NCBI GenBank assembly: GCA_903927415.1 | Contig: CAIYMZ010000100.1 | Coordinates: 1 to 24,651, forward strand | DNA length: 24,651 nt | Reading direction: 5' to 3' | From: an uncultured Alphaproteobacteria bacterium | GTDB taxonomy: Bacteria; Pseudomonadota; Alphaproteobacteria; Rickettsiales; UBA1997 | Shown: positions 6,194-14,624 of the stretch, piece by piece | Numbering within the stretch: the stretch's first letter is position 1 | Layout of the letters: every line of letters begins with the position of its first letter | Program-made: the position numbers and the translations under genes | The notes under the pieces: model-generated | Told to the model about the DNA's origin: nothing | Seen by the model: only the letters and a program-made list of their open reading frames with translations | The model's database searches: none

Positions 6194-7930
6194 TCATTTT
6201 TTGTTTAGCTTTTTACTGATCACCCACTGTTGTAAAATCGAAAGTGAATTGCTCCAAGTCCAATAAATTACTAATCCGGCAGGAAATGCCGCTAAAACGA
6301 AAGTTAGGACGTAAGGCATCCATTTTAAAACTTTTGCTTGAGTTGGATCAGCGCTAGTAGGACTCAATTTTTGTTGAATGATCATGGTGATTCCCATCAG
6401 GATTGGCCAAATGCCAATGGTGAAAGTGCTGCTGACGCTAAAAGGCAACAATCCGAAAAGATTAAAAATTGAAGTTGGATCTGGTGCAGAGAGATCATGA
6501 ATCCAGCCATAAAACGGTGCTTGGCGCATATCGAGCGTGACATAAAGCACTTTGTAAAGTGCAAAAAAAACCGGGATCTGAATCAGAATTGGCAAGCATC
6601 CGGAAGCAGGGTTTACTTTTTCTCGCTTGTAAAGTTCCATCATTTCGCGGTTCATCGCTAATTTATCATCTTTGAATCTAGCGCGCAGAGCTTCGATTTT
6701 TGGTTGAAGTAGTTTTATTTTTCCGATTGCACCGTAAGATTTATTAGCCATTGGAAACAATGCTAGCTTGATCAAAACCGTCATTGCCAAAATTGCCAAA
6801 CCAAAATTTCCTAAAAATTTGTGCAGAAATTCGATGATAAAAAGGAATGGTTTGGTGAGGAAATAAAACCAACCAAAATCAACTGCGCGATCAAAAAGTT
6901 TGGCATCAAATTCTTTGGAATATTGATCTAAAAGCCTGATATCTTTGGCTCCAGCAAACAGATGGTGATCGAACCTCAGCTCTTCGCCCGCAGAAATTTT
7001 AAATTCTTGGCCGATAAATTCCGAATTAAAAAAGTTATTTTGATTGCTGAAATTGTAAGTGAAGTTGGCGTTGTAGCTGATTTGTTTGTCGGGAATGATC
7101 GAGCTCAGCCAATATTTGTCGGTGATGCCAAGCCAGCCGCCGGAAGAGTTGATAAATTCTTTCTTTTTTTCTTTGAGTAAATCGTGGTAAGATGCTTCGT
7201 GTAAAATGTCGGAGAACACGCCAATTGGACCCTCATGCAAGATGTAAATTGCTTTCTGAACATTGTTTAAAACACGATTAACTCGTCCGTAAGAGGCAAC
7301 AGAAATTTCAGATTTCGAATTATTTTTTACCGCTTGCGAAACGCTGAACATGTAATTTTCATCGAGAGAAATTTTGATGAGAAATTCGATGTTCTGTTTG
7401 TTTTTCCATGAGAGCGTGATCGGGTTTTGTGGGGTTAATTTTTTACTATCACTCTTCCATAATGTGTCGGGATTAGGGGTTTCTAGCCCAGCATTAGAGC
7501 TGATCCAACCGAAATCAGCAAAATATCTTTCTTTGCTTTCAGTCGGTGCAAAAAGAATGACCTCTGATTTTTTTTCTGGTGTGGTAAAATATTTGGCGAG
7601 AGTCAAATCATCAAAGCGCGCACCCTTTAAAGACAATGATCCATGTAGATTTTCACTTTTGATTTCAACGCGCTGTGCTTTGCTTTTTTCTAAAATTTCA
7701 TCACGATTTTTAAGTGCTAAAATTGTTTCCTGAGGCTTTGTTGCAACAACTGCCAGAGCTTTGTTATCAATAGTTTTTACGGCTTCGGCCATTGGCTTTT
7801 TTGCAACTAAAATTTTTCTTTCCTTTTCTCGTTGTTCAATGCGCGGTTTTTCATAAAGCCACGTCCAACTGATCAAAATCACGGCAGAAAGAATGGTGGC
7901 GAGGAGGATGTTTTTATTGTTCGGTTGCAT
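6194..7930 (-). CDS. yidC: Membrane protein insertase YidC
   Basis: YidC inserts proteins into the inner membrane, alone or with SecYEG. The 578-residue protein has the Gram-negative layout: an N-terminal membrane anchor (about residues 8-26, ILLATILSAVILISWTWLY), a large periplasmic domain to about residue 350, then five core membrane segments. The core contains LAILAMTVLIKLALFPMANKSY, LQPKIEALRARFKDD, NPASGCLPILIQIPVFFALYKVL and PAGLVIYWTWSNSLSILQQW. The hydrophilic-groove Arg of E. coli is Lys388 here, a change I associate with alphaproteobacterial homologues. It is not next to rpmH-rnpA, the common context, but follows the toxin-partner gene by 9 nt and precedes tRNA-Ser by 3 nt, so it is probably the last protein gene of a lon-led transcript. 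Confidence 0.96.
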   Translation of the reverse strand: MQPNNKNILLATILSAVILISWTWLYEKPRIEQREKERKILVAKKPMAEAVKTIDNKALAVVATKPQETILALKNRDEILEKSKAQRVEIKSENLHGSLSLKGARFDDLTLAKYFTTPEKKSEVILFAPTESKERYFADFGWISSNAGLETPNPDTLWKSDSKKLTPQNPITLSWKNKQNIEFLIKISLDENYMFSVSQAVKNNSKSEISVASYGRVNRVLNNVQKAIYILHEGPIGVFSDILHEASYHDLLKEKKKEFINSSGGWLGITDKYWLSSIIPDKQISYNANFTYNFSNQNNFFNSEFIGQEFKISAGEELRFDHHLFAGAKDIRLLDQYSKEFDAKLFDRAVDFGWFYFLTKPFLFIIEFLHKFLGNFGLAILAMTVLIKLALFPMANKSYGAIGKIKLLQPKIEALRARFKDDKLAMNREMMELYKREKVNPASGCLPILIQIPVFFALYKVLYVTLDMRQAPFYGWIHDLSAPDPTSIFNLFGLLPFSVSSTFTIGIWPILMGITMIIQQKLSPTSADPTQAKVLKWMPYVLTFVLAAFPAGLVIYWTWSNSLSILQQWVISKKLNKK

Positions 7931-7939
7931 GGGGGAAAT

Positions 7940-8332
7940 TTAGTTCGTGAAGAATTTACTTTCTAAGTCGCGATGAAAATCGGCGATCCAGTGGGAGTTG
8001 TTGCCAGCTTGATATTTTTTAATTTTTGCCGATTTTTTGTGGATTAAAATCACGTTTCCGGTGATTGGGTAAATACTGTTTGGAGCAGTTTGAGTAGTGT
8101 CTTCTTCGAGTAAGCAAAACTCAGATTTTTTTAATCCAGATTTTTTTAATTCTATTTGAAAATCTTTAAGTTCGCTTTCGCAAATTAGTTTTAATTTTTG
8201 AATTTTTCCATCAACTGCAATTACGGGAGAGATTCCTTTTTCCTCAAGATCGCGCACCAATTCTCTGATTAGAACCCGGTTACTTTCTTTCATTCCCTCT
8301 TGAGCTCTTTCTAAAACTTCGTCATTACGCAT
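7940..8332 (-). CDS. Putative partner (antitoxin candidate) of the zeta-like kinase
   Basis: A 130-residue hypothetical protein whose start overlaps the stop of the upstream kinase gene by 8 nt. Residues 1-48 (MRNDEVLERAQEGMKESNR, then IRELVRDLEEKGISPVIAVDGKIQKL) resemble, from memory, the short proteins of helix plus IxxDGK form found beside COG4185 zeta-like toxins. The second half is different: a charged segment (about 49-80), then SIYPITGNVILIHKKSAKIKKYQAGNNSHWIADF, a beta-rich pattern ending in WxxxFxxDLxxxFF. It may therefore be a two-domain version of the usual small antitoxin. No signal peptide or membrane segment is visible. It lies downstream of the putative toxin, the reverse of epsilon-zeta order. 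The antitoxin role is inferred from position. Confidence 0.7.
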   Translation of the reverse strand: MRNDEVLERAQEGMKESNRVLIRELVRDLEEKGISPVIAVDGKIQKLKLICESELKDFQIELKKSGLKKSEFCLLEEDTTQTAPNSIYPITGNVILIHKKSAKIKKYQAGNNSHWIADFHRDLESKFFTN

Positions 8333-8891
8333 AAATTTTTTCCCACAAATTTTGATTAATGATGGTCAGATTTTTTTCGTTTTTTTTAGCAATTTCAACC
8401 AGCTCCAAACCGCTTGATTCATAGATCATCGCGGTGTTCACGATTCTTAGATAATCTTTTAAATTGTCCAGACCTCGATGAAAACGCCGCTCAATCACGT
8501 CCGGCTCAATATTGTGTCCACCCTTGCTAACTCTGTTGAGAACGCGCTGCCCTGCAAGCTCCGAACTTTCCAATTTCAAAAAAAATAAATTCACTTTGTA
8601 GCCATTGGTTTGCGCTTTGCGGATAAAATTCAAATAAGTTTTTGCTGCCAAAGTAGTTTCAAAAGCAAAATCTGAACCTTCGTCCAAAAGAAATTCCATT
8701 CTTTTTAACATCAAACGACCTGCCGCTACCGCTGATTCTGCAGGATTTTCGGGAGAAAGAAGTTTGGCGATTTCATCAGCATTTATAAATTCTCTGCTGC
8801 TTAAAAAATCAGGCAAAAGTGTAATTCGTGCGTGTGAAGTTTTTCCCGCTCCGTTCGGTCCGGCAATGATGTGGATTTGTTTATCTGACAT
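8325..8891 (-). CDS. Zeta-toxin-like P-loop kinase (COG4185 type)
   Basis: A 188-residue P-loop ATPase of the zeta-toxin-like family. Walker A is AGPNGAGKTS (residues 10-19), followed by INADEIA with Asp39, then FAFETTLA with Glu78 where zeta toxins bind substrate, and VNLFFLKL...RVLNRVSKGGHNIEP...IERRF, the Arg-rich lid region typical of the family. True zeta toxins phosphorylate UDP-N-acetylglucosamine and block peptidoglycan synthesis; for the chromosomal COG4185 branch this is not established, so the substrate is unknown. The ATG at 8891 lies 8 nt after the lon stop and just beyond an AT-rich hairpin (8901-8924). The partner gene overlaps its 3' end. No ribosome binding site is obvious. 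Confidence 0.85.
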   Translation of the reverse strand: MSDKQIHIIAGPNGAGKTSHARITLLPDFLSSREFINADEIAKLLSPENPAESAVAAGRLMLKRMEFLLDEGSDFAFETTLAAKTYLNFIRKAQTNGYKVNLFFLKLESSELAGQRVLNRVSKGGHNIEPDVIERRFHRGLDNLKDYLRIVNTAMIYESSGLELVEIAKKNEKNLTIINQNLWEKIYA

Positions 8892-8899
8892 TATTTTTA

Positions 8900-11359
8900 T
8901 TAAAAATTTCTTACGAAATTTTTAGAGGATTTTGCGTTGCTACGCGCGGAGTGAATCCGCGCCTTCGCAACCAGTTTATTTTTATTGTTTGTTTGAACCA
9001 AGCACTCCTTCAGAGCCTCTTCAATTCGCTTAATCGGCTTAATCGTCAAACTGTCCAAAACTTCTTTTGGCATGTCTTCGAGATCTTTTTTATTGGCATC
9101 GGGGATCAAAACTTTTTTGATGCCCCCACGCAAGGCTGCTAATAATTTTTCTTTCAAGCCGCCGATCTCTAGGACTTTGCCAGTGAGTGTTATCTCTCCC
9201 GTCATCGCAATATCTTTTCTGACGGGCCTGTCGCTTAAAACCGACATTAGCGCGACGCAAAGAGCGACGCCAGCCGACGGCCCATCTTTTGGAGTTGCGC
9301 CTTCTGGAACGTGAATGTGGAAATCGTATTTGTTGAATTTTTTAGCGTCGATTTTGAGGGTTTTGGCGATTGAGCGCGCGTAGCTCAAAGATGCCTGTGC
9401 TGACTCTTTCATTACATCCCCAAGGCTTCCGGTAATTTGAATTTTACCGCTGCCCTCAAATTTTAGCGCTTCGATGTCGAGCAAATCTCCGCCATATTCG
9501 GTGTAAGCCAAGCCAGTCGTGACTCCAACTAAATCACGATCCTTGGCGATGCCGTAATGTTTTTTTTCAACGCCGGCAAATTTGTGTAAATTTTTTCCGG
9601 TAATGTGCAGTGATGCAGATTTTTCGGTAATGATTTCTTTCGCCGCTTTGCGCGCCAAATTAGCGATCTCGCGGCTTAAATTGCGCACCCCTGCTTCGAA
9701 AGTGTAGCGACGAATTAGTGTCAAAATCGCCTCGTCATTAATCGAAAATTCTTCCGCGGTCAGGCCATTTTCTTTGCGCTGCTTGTCGAGCAAATGTTCT
9801 TTGGCAATGTGTAATTTTTCATTTTCGGTGTAGCCCGAAAGTTTAATGATTTCCATGCGATCACGAAGTGGCACTGGGATTGTGTTCAAGCTATTCGCAG
9901 TTGCGACAAACATTACTTTCGACAAGTCGTAATCCACTTCCAAATAGTGATCGGAAAAATTGGAATTTTGTTCTGGATCCAAAACTTCGAGCAAAGCCGC
10001 CGCCGGATCGCCGCGAAAATCGTGTGACATTTTGTCAATCTCATCGAGCAACATTAGCGGATTAATGCTCCCGGCCTTGCGCATCGATTGCAAAATTCGT
10101 CCGGGCATTGCGCCGATGTAAGTGCGGCGATGGCCACGAATTTCAGATTCGTCGCGCACTCCACCCAAAGAAACTTTCACATATTTGCGATTGAGGCTTT
10201 CAGCGATTGATTTGGCGAGCGAAGTTTTTCCGACTCCGGGAGCGCCGACCAAACACAGAATCGGCCCTTTAGAATCGTTGGTTTTCATCTGCACTGCGAT
10301 GAATTCGATGATGCGTTCCTTAACTTTTTCAAGACCGTAGTGATGGGTGTCGAGAACTTTTTTTGCTTCGTCCAAATCACCGCCATGCTCTGTTTTTTCA
10401 TCCCAAGGCAGCGAACAAATCCAATCGAGATAATTGCGTACCACTCCCGATTCAGACGAGTAAGGATTCATCTTTTCCAACTTACGCAGCTCTGTTTCGC
10501 ACTTCTTTTTTACTTCTTGCGGTAAGTGTAATTTGGCGAGTTTTTCCTTGATTTCGTTGGTCTCATTTTCTTCATCTTGTCCGAGCTCTTTTTTAATATT
10601 TTTGAGCTGCTCATTGAGATAAATTTCCTTCTGATGTTTGCTGAATTTTTCTTGAATTGATCTGTTAATTCTTTCTTCCGCCTGACCTATTTCAACCTCG
10701 CCCTTCAGCATTTCTAAAATTTTGTAGAGCTTTTTTATGAGGTCTTCTTCTTCCAAGATTTGCTGTTTATCTCGTAGAGAGCTGCTGATGTAAGTGGAGA
10801 TCAAGTAAGCTATTTCGTAAGGTGAGCGTAATTTGGTGAGGGCAGATAAAATTTCTGGCGTAACGCGTTTATTGAATTGGCTATATTTCGTGAAGCTTTC
10901 GATGCAGGCTTTCACGAGTCCAAGCATCTCTTTGTCGTCAGTAGAAAATTTGTCTTCGAGAGAAATTTCCACCTCGCAAGTAAAAAAACCGTCAGCAGGA
11001 ATAATAGATTTTAATTTAGCGCGCATAAGGCCTTGCACTATGACTTTCATCGTTCCGTCAGGAGTACGAATTGATTCGATGATGCGACATAAAGTTCCGA
11101 TCGAATGAATATTTTTTTGATCGAATTCGTCGTGATCAGGATTGGTTTGAGTAACAACAAAAATTGGTAAATTTAATCGGTGAGCCTCTTCAACAGAATG
11201 CACAGATTTTTCTCGGCCAACCAGAATTGTTGTGGTCATTTGTGGAAAAATTACAACATCGCGCAAAGGTAAGGCGTGAAAAATTTGCGATTGAATTTGC
11301 TGTTTGGTCATAGGATAAGTTGAGAGTAAATTGGCGCGCAAGAACTGCGCTCCAAGCAT
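8900..11359 (-). CDS. lon: ATP-dependent Lon protease
   Basis: Lon degrades misfolded and regulatory proteins, including many antitoxins, in the cytosol. The order is standard: N-terminal substrate domain (LPLRDVVIFPQMTTTILVGREKS), coiled-coil region, AAA+ module with Walker A GAPGVGKT (372-379) and LMLLDEIDKM, and the protease domain with catalytic Ser695 (KDGPSAGVAL) and Lys738 (GGLKEK). Family similarity ends near residue 786; the last 33 residues are basic and partly encoded by a palindrome (8936-8971). Two starts are possible: ATG 11359 has AAGGGA 8 nt upstream but leaves only 24 nt to rmuC; ATG 11311 (803 residues) fits the usual N-terminus. The gene heads a co-directional string with the zeta-like kinase, its partner and yidC. 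Confidence 0.96.
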   Translation of the reverse strand: MLGAQFLRANLLSTYPMTKQQIQSQIFHALPLRDVVIFPQMTTTILVGREKSVHSVEEAHRLNLPIFVVTQTNPDHDEFDQKNIHSIGTLCRIIESIRTPDGTMKVIVQGLMRAKLKSIIPADGFFTCEVEISLEDKFSTDDKEMLGLVKACIESFTKYSQFNKRVTPEILSALTKLRSPYEIAYLISTYISSSLRDKQQILEEEDLIKKLYKILEMLKGEVEIGQAEERINRSIQEKFSKHQKEIYLNEQLKNIKKELGQDEENETNEIKEKLAKLHLPQEVKKKCETELRKLEKMNPYSSESGVVRNYLDWICSLPWDEKTEHGGDLDEAKKVLDTHHYGLEKVKERIIEFIAVQMKTNDSKGPILCLVGAPGVGKTSLAKSIAESLNRKYVKVSLGGVRDESEIRGHRRTYIGAMPGRILQSMRKAGSINPLMLLDEIDKMSHDFRGDPAAALLEVLDPEQNSNFSDHYLEVDYDLSKVMFVATANSLNTIPVPLRDRMEIIKLSGYTENEKLHIAKEHLLDKQRKENGLTAEEFSINDEAILTLIRRYTFEAGVRNLSREIANLARKAAKEIITEKSASLHITGKNLHKFAGVEKKHYGIAKDRDLVGVTTGLAYTEYGGDLLDIEALKFEGSGKIQITGSLGDVMKESAQASLSYARSIAKTLKIDAKKFNKYDFHIHVPEGATPKDGPSAGVALCVALMSVLSDRPVRKDIAMTGEITLTGKVLEIGGLKEKLLAALRGGIKKVLIPDANKKDLEDMPKEVLDSLTIKPIKRIEEALKECLVQTNNKNKLVAKARIHSARSNAKSSKNFVRNF
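8901..8924. repeat. AT-rich perfect hairpin at the lon stop / kinase start
   Basis: A perfect 10-bp stem (8901-8910 with 8915-8924) encloses TTAC. It includes the lon stop codon and lies 9-33 nt before the kinase ATG. On the minus strand it is not followed by a T-run, so it is unlikely to be an efficient terminator. It could limit translation of the kinase or read-through from lon. Confidence 0.55.
8936..8971. repeat. GC-rich palindrome inside the lon 3' coding end
   Basis: GCGCGGA (8944-8950) pairs with TCCGCGC (8956-8962) around GTGAA, and GTTGC (8936-8940) pairs with GCAAC (8967-8971) outside it. It is much more GC-rich than the surroundings and is translated as about residues 797-808 of Lon. 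It has the look of a palindromic element that inserted in frame, as Rickettsia palindromic elements do. Confidence 0.6.
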
Positions 11360-11383
11360 TTACTAATCCCTTTAAAATTTACA

Positions 11384-12685
11384 ATGGCAATAGCCCTGAC
11401 CTTTATTCTGACGATTAGTTTCTCCGTGGCGGCATTTTTTTATTTTCTGTCGCAAGAAAAACAAAAGTCATCACAACTTAAGGGGCGCCTGGATCACGCC
11501 GAAAATGAAATAAATTTTTTGCGTTCAGAAAAAGAGAAATCCGAAAGAAAATCCGAAGAAAAAATAAATTTCTTACAGGAAAAATCTCTCGATTTTGAAA
11601 AGCAAAATGAGTTGTTAAAACAGGCGCAGCAGCAACTTGAAAGGCAAAGACAGGAATGGAGTAAAGATAAAGAAACGATGCTTTTACAACTCTCGTCCGA
11701 GCTGATGAAAAAAAATAATGAGCAACAAAATCGGATGAGTTTGGATCAACAAGAAGCGGTAAAAAAAATCACCGAAAATTTGTTCAAAAATTTTGAAAAT
11801 GTGACGGCGAAATTAACGGCGCTAGATGATGAGGTGAAAAAATCGACAAAAGAAATTGATCAGACGAAATCAGCGTTACTCAGTCCCGGAGGCGCTGGAC
11901 GCACTTCTGAAATCACTCTCGAAAATATTTTAAAATCTTCAAATTTACTCGAAAAAGAAAATCTGAATTCTGTCGGTGATTACGTTTTGCAATCGCATTT
12001 CGGATCGATTGCAAATAGTGAAGCCAAGCGTCCCGATGCAATTTTATTTTTACCAAATGAGCAAATTGCCGTGATTGATTCAAAATCCTCGCCTCATTTT
12101 TTTGAATTTTCTGAAGCTGAAAAAAGTGGCGATGAAACGCGAAAAAAAGAAATTTTAACTAAGATCAAAGAAGCTTTTCGTAGACATTTGGAAGACTTGA
12201 AGCGCAAGGATTACGCCAATTTTTTATTTGAAGAATTGCGCACAAAAAATTCTTCCGATTACAAAATTCTCTCGATCATGTTTTTGCAAACCGAACAGAT
12301 GTTGGAAGTGATTAAAAAAGCTGACAAAGATTTCGAGCAAAGAGCATTTGATGCTGGAATTATTTTGGCGACCCCAGTGGTTTTGATTCATCTTTTGTCG
12401 AATGTGAAATTCGTGATTGATCGTTTTAAACAAGAAAAAAATGTTGAGATTTTGAAAGTTGAAATAAGAAAATTATTAGATGGTTTAGTGGCGATTGTAA
12501 AGGAGTCGGGAGAGATGGGAAGGTCGATCAATAAAGCGTTGGTGGGTTACAACAAGCTAGCAAAAAATCTAAATCGTGCGACGGTTTTGAGTAAAAATAT
12601 TTCTGAGCTTGGAATCGAAGGAAAAAAATTTTCAGAAGTAAAATTACTTGAAGAATTCGAGGCGCCAGAGGAAGAAGTTAGTTGA
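11384..12685 (+). CDS. rmuC: RmuC family protein, DNA recombination limiter
   Basis: RmuC proteins limit DNA inversions between short inverted repeats in E. coli and carry a predicted PD-(D/E)XK nuclease-like core. This 433-residue protein has an N-terminal membrane anchor (about residues 3-22, ALTFILTISFSVAAFFYFL), a long charged coiled coil (about 30-170) rich in Glu, Lys and Gln, and the RmuC domain with GDYVLQSHFGS, KRPDAILFLPNEQIAVIDSKSS (the conserved PD...DSK), and FDAGIILATPVVLIHLL. The ATG at 11384 is divergent from lon and has no clear ribosome binding site. The 3' end overlaps the convergent rodA end by 8 bp, with no terminator visible. Confidence 0.92.
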   Translation: MAIALTFILTISFSVAAFFYFLSQEKQKSSQLKGRLDHAENEINFLRSEKEKSERKSEEKINFLQEKSLDFEKQNELLKQAQQQLERQRQEWSKDKETMLLQLSSELMKKNNEQQNRMSLDQQEAVKKITENLFKNFENVTAKLTALDDEVKKSTKEIDQTKSALLSPGGAGRTSEITLENILKSSNLLEKENLNSVGDYVLQSHFGSIANSEAKRPDAILFLPNEQIAVIDSKSSPHFFEFSEAEKSGDETRKKEILTKIKEAFRRHLEDLKRKDYANFLFEELRTKNSSDYKILSIMFLQTEQMLEVIKKADKDFEQRAFDAGIILATPVVLIHLLSNVKFVIDRFKQEKNVEILKVEIRKLLDGLVAIVKESGEMGRSINKALVGYNKLAKNLNRATVLSKNISELGIEGKKFSEVKLLEEFEAPEEEVS

Positions 12686-13805
12686 GCTTTAAATCAGAAT
12701 TTTTGTGCAGATCGACATTGAGAACCAAGCCAAATCCAATCATCATTGAGGCCATAATCGTGCCGCCGTATGAAATGAATGGTAGTGGTGCGCCAACAAC
12801 CGGAATTAGCCCCATCCCCATCCCCATATTGATGAACATGTGAATGAAGAAAATATTAACAATGCCCATGGTCAGTAAGCGACCGAATTGATGCCTGGTA
12901 TTCACGGCAATGTTGATGCAGATGGCGATGATGGCCGAATAAACTGCGATGGTAAAAAAACTGCCAATGAATCCAAGTTCTTCGGATAACATCGTAAAAA
13001 TAAAATCAGTTTGTTTTTCTGGTAAAAAATTTAACTGACCTTGAGTGCCATTCAAATATCCTTTGCCGAATAATCCTCCGGAACCAATGGCAATCTTGGA
13101 TTGAATGATGTTATAGCCGCTACCGAGAGGATCGTTATTCGGATTTAAAAAAGTCAAAACCCTTTGTTTTTGATAGTCATAAAGAAGAAAATTCCAGGCG
13201 AATGGAATTGTGGCTAATGCCGCCAAGCCAACAAAAATAAATTTCCACATCTTGACTCCGGCTAAAAATAAAACCGAAACGCCAACCAAAACCAAAATCG
13301 TTGCAGTTCCTAAATCTGGTTGATGAAAAATAAAAACTGCCGGAATTGCAATCATCGCAATTGGTGCAATGAGAAATTTTATTTTACCAATTTTTGCTGC
13401 TTCGGTGTTGTAAAAATATCGCGCTAAAGCAAACACCGTACAGACCTTCATGATTTCAGAAGGCTGAATTGTTAGTGGCCCAATACGAAACCATCTTGTT
13501 GCCCCCATGGCATTATGTCCCATCACGTCAACAATCACCACCATTGTCAGGGCTATTGCATAAAAAAAATAAGAAGCTTTAAACCAAATTTTAATGTCGG
13601 TGATACTGATGAAAAGCATTAACGGAAAAAAAATGCAGAAGAAGCCGAGTTGTCTGATGAGCCAAGGTCTGAATGATCCTCCTCCAGCTGAGTAAAGCAT
13701 TAAAAAACCGATGAAGGCAAGGATGATGATTAGTGAAATTAGTAACCAATTTAATTGCTCTAATTTTTGCGACAGCGGAATTTTTTCGCGCTCAAGAAAT
13801 TGCAT
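12678..13805 (-). CDS. rodA: Rod-shape peptidoglycan polymerase RodA (SEDS family)
   Basis: RodA polymerises lipid II glycan strands with PBP2 during cell elongation. The 375-residue protein has about ten hydrophobic segments. SEDS landmarks are present: RWFRIGPLTIQPSEIMKV, FHQPDLGTATI, YQKQRVLTFLNP, SGYNIIQSKIAIGSGG, FLPEKQTDFIF with the conserved catalytic Asp267, and the C-terminal GAPLPFISYGGT. The sequence SGGLFGKGYLNGTQGQLNFLPEK favours RodA over FtsW. It is transcribed towards rmuC and overlaps it by 8 bp. No pbpA or mre gene is adjacent, unlike in many bacteria. Its presence implies that the cell makes peptidoglycan and is rod-shaped or elongates. Confidence 0.95.
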   Translation of the reverse strand: MQFLEREKIPLSQKLEQLNWLLISLIIILAFIGFLMLYSAGGGSFRPWLIRQLGFFCIFFPLMLFISITDIKIWFKASYFFYAIALTMVVIVDVMGHNAMGATRWFRIGPLTIQPSEIMKVCTVFALARYFYNTEAAKIGKIKFLIAPIAMIAIPAVFIFHQPDLGTATILVLVGVSVLFLAGVKMWKFIFVGLAALATIPFAWNFLLYDYQKQRVLTFLNPNNDPLGSGYNIIQSKIAIGSGGLFGKGYLNGTQGQLNFLPEKQTDFIFTMLSEELGFIGSFFTIAVYSAIIAICINIAVNTRHQFGRLLTMGIVNIFFIHMFINMGMGMGLIPVVGAPLPFISYGGTIMASMMIGFGLVLNVDLHKNSDLKLN

Positions 13806-13959
13806 TTATTTTAAAAAATTTTTGAAATTTTTAGTGCGAAAAAAAGACGGAAAGTGCGGCGAATTAAGACGGCTTGAAATATTAATCAAGCTCTTTACCT
13901 TCAACAAAAATCATTTTTTAAAATTTTTCTAACACGCCTTCCGACCTTTATTTTCAAGC

Positions 13960-14610
13960 ATGTCCGAGACTAAGAAAACCAAATCAAAAATAAAAAGTTG
14001 GTATTCAAATCGTTATCAAATTGTTGTTGTACAACGCAACATACTTTTACTTTTTACTTTGATCTCGATGTTTTCCGTTGCAGTGGCAGTAATTTTTGTG
14101 AAGAACGTAATGTCTTCAAAATCGCTTGAACCATACGTCATTGAAGTCGAAGAAAAAACCGGAATCGCCACCGTTGTTGATCAGTTAACCGCGCAAAATT
14201 TTACCGGCGATCAGATGATTAGAAAATATTTCATAAATGCCTTCATCCATGCAGCAAGCGGTTATGATCCAAAAACTTATAAGCAAGATGTTGAAAAAGT
14301 GAGATTGTTTTCAGTGCAAGGAGTTTATTCTGATTTTCGTAACCGCATTAATGCAAGAGAATTAGGGACAGATTCTCTCATCGATGTGCGTATAAAATCA
14401 GTGCAATTTACCGATGGTAACAATGCACAAATTCGTATTATGAGACAAATTTCCGACGGAAGTTCAGATGTAAAAATTAAAGATGAGATCATTACTTTTG
14501 GCTTTTATTTTGTTCCGGAAATGAATCTGACTATGGAAGAGAGATTGATTAATCCGTTGGGATTCCAAGTTAATAAATATATGATCGCGGACGAAGTTTT
14601 TACCTACTAA
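13960..14610 (+). CDS. virB8: VirB8-family type IV secretion inner-membrane protein
   Basis: VirB8 is the inner-membrane, periplasm-facing assembly factor of type IV secretion systems. The 216 residues show a short cytosolic N-terminus with W15 and R18, one membrane segment (about 28-50, ILLLFTLISMFSVAVAVIFVKNV), then the NTF2-like periplasmic domain. The C-terminal INPLGFQVNKYMIADE matches the NPLGFxV...Y pattern of VirB8. The 154-nt gap upstream from divergent rodA must hold its promoter; I could not place one confidently. virB9 follows 14 nt later. The rest of the system (virB3, B4, B6, B10, B11, D4) is not here, which fits the scattered layout of rickettsial rvh genes. Confidence 0.9.
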   Translation: MSETKKTKSKIKSWYSNRYQIVVVQRNILLLFTLISMFSVAVAVIFVKNVMSSKSLEPYVIEVEEKTGIATVVDQLTAQNFTGDQMIRKYFINAFIHAASGYDPKTYKQDVEKVRLFSVQGVYSDFRNRINARELGTDSLIDVRIKSVQFTDGNNAQIRIMRQISDGSSDVKIKDEIITFGFYFVPEMNLTMEERLINPLGFQVNKYMIADEVFTY

Positions 14611-14624
14611 GTTTTTTACAAATA

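Noticed and set aside
13806..13959. Sigma-70 promoter for virB8 (TTTACC at 13894 and TAAAAT at 13919)
   Set aside because: The spacing is 19 nt and the -35 is weak in very AT-rich DNA; such matches arise easily by chance.
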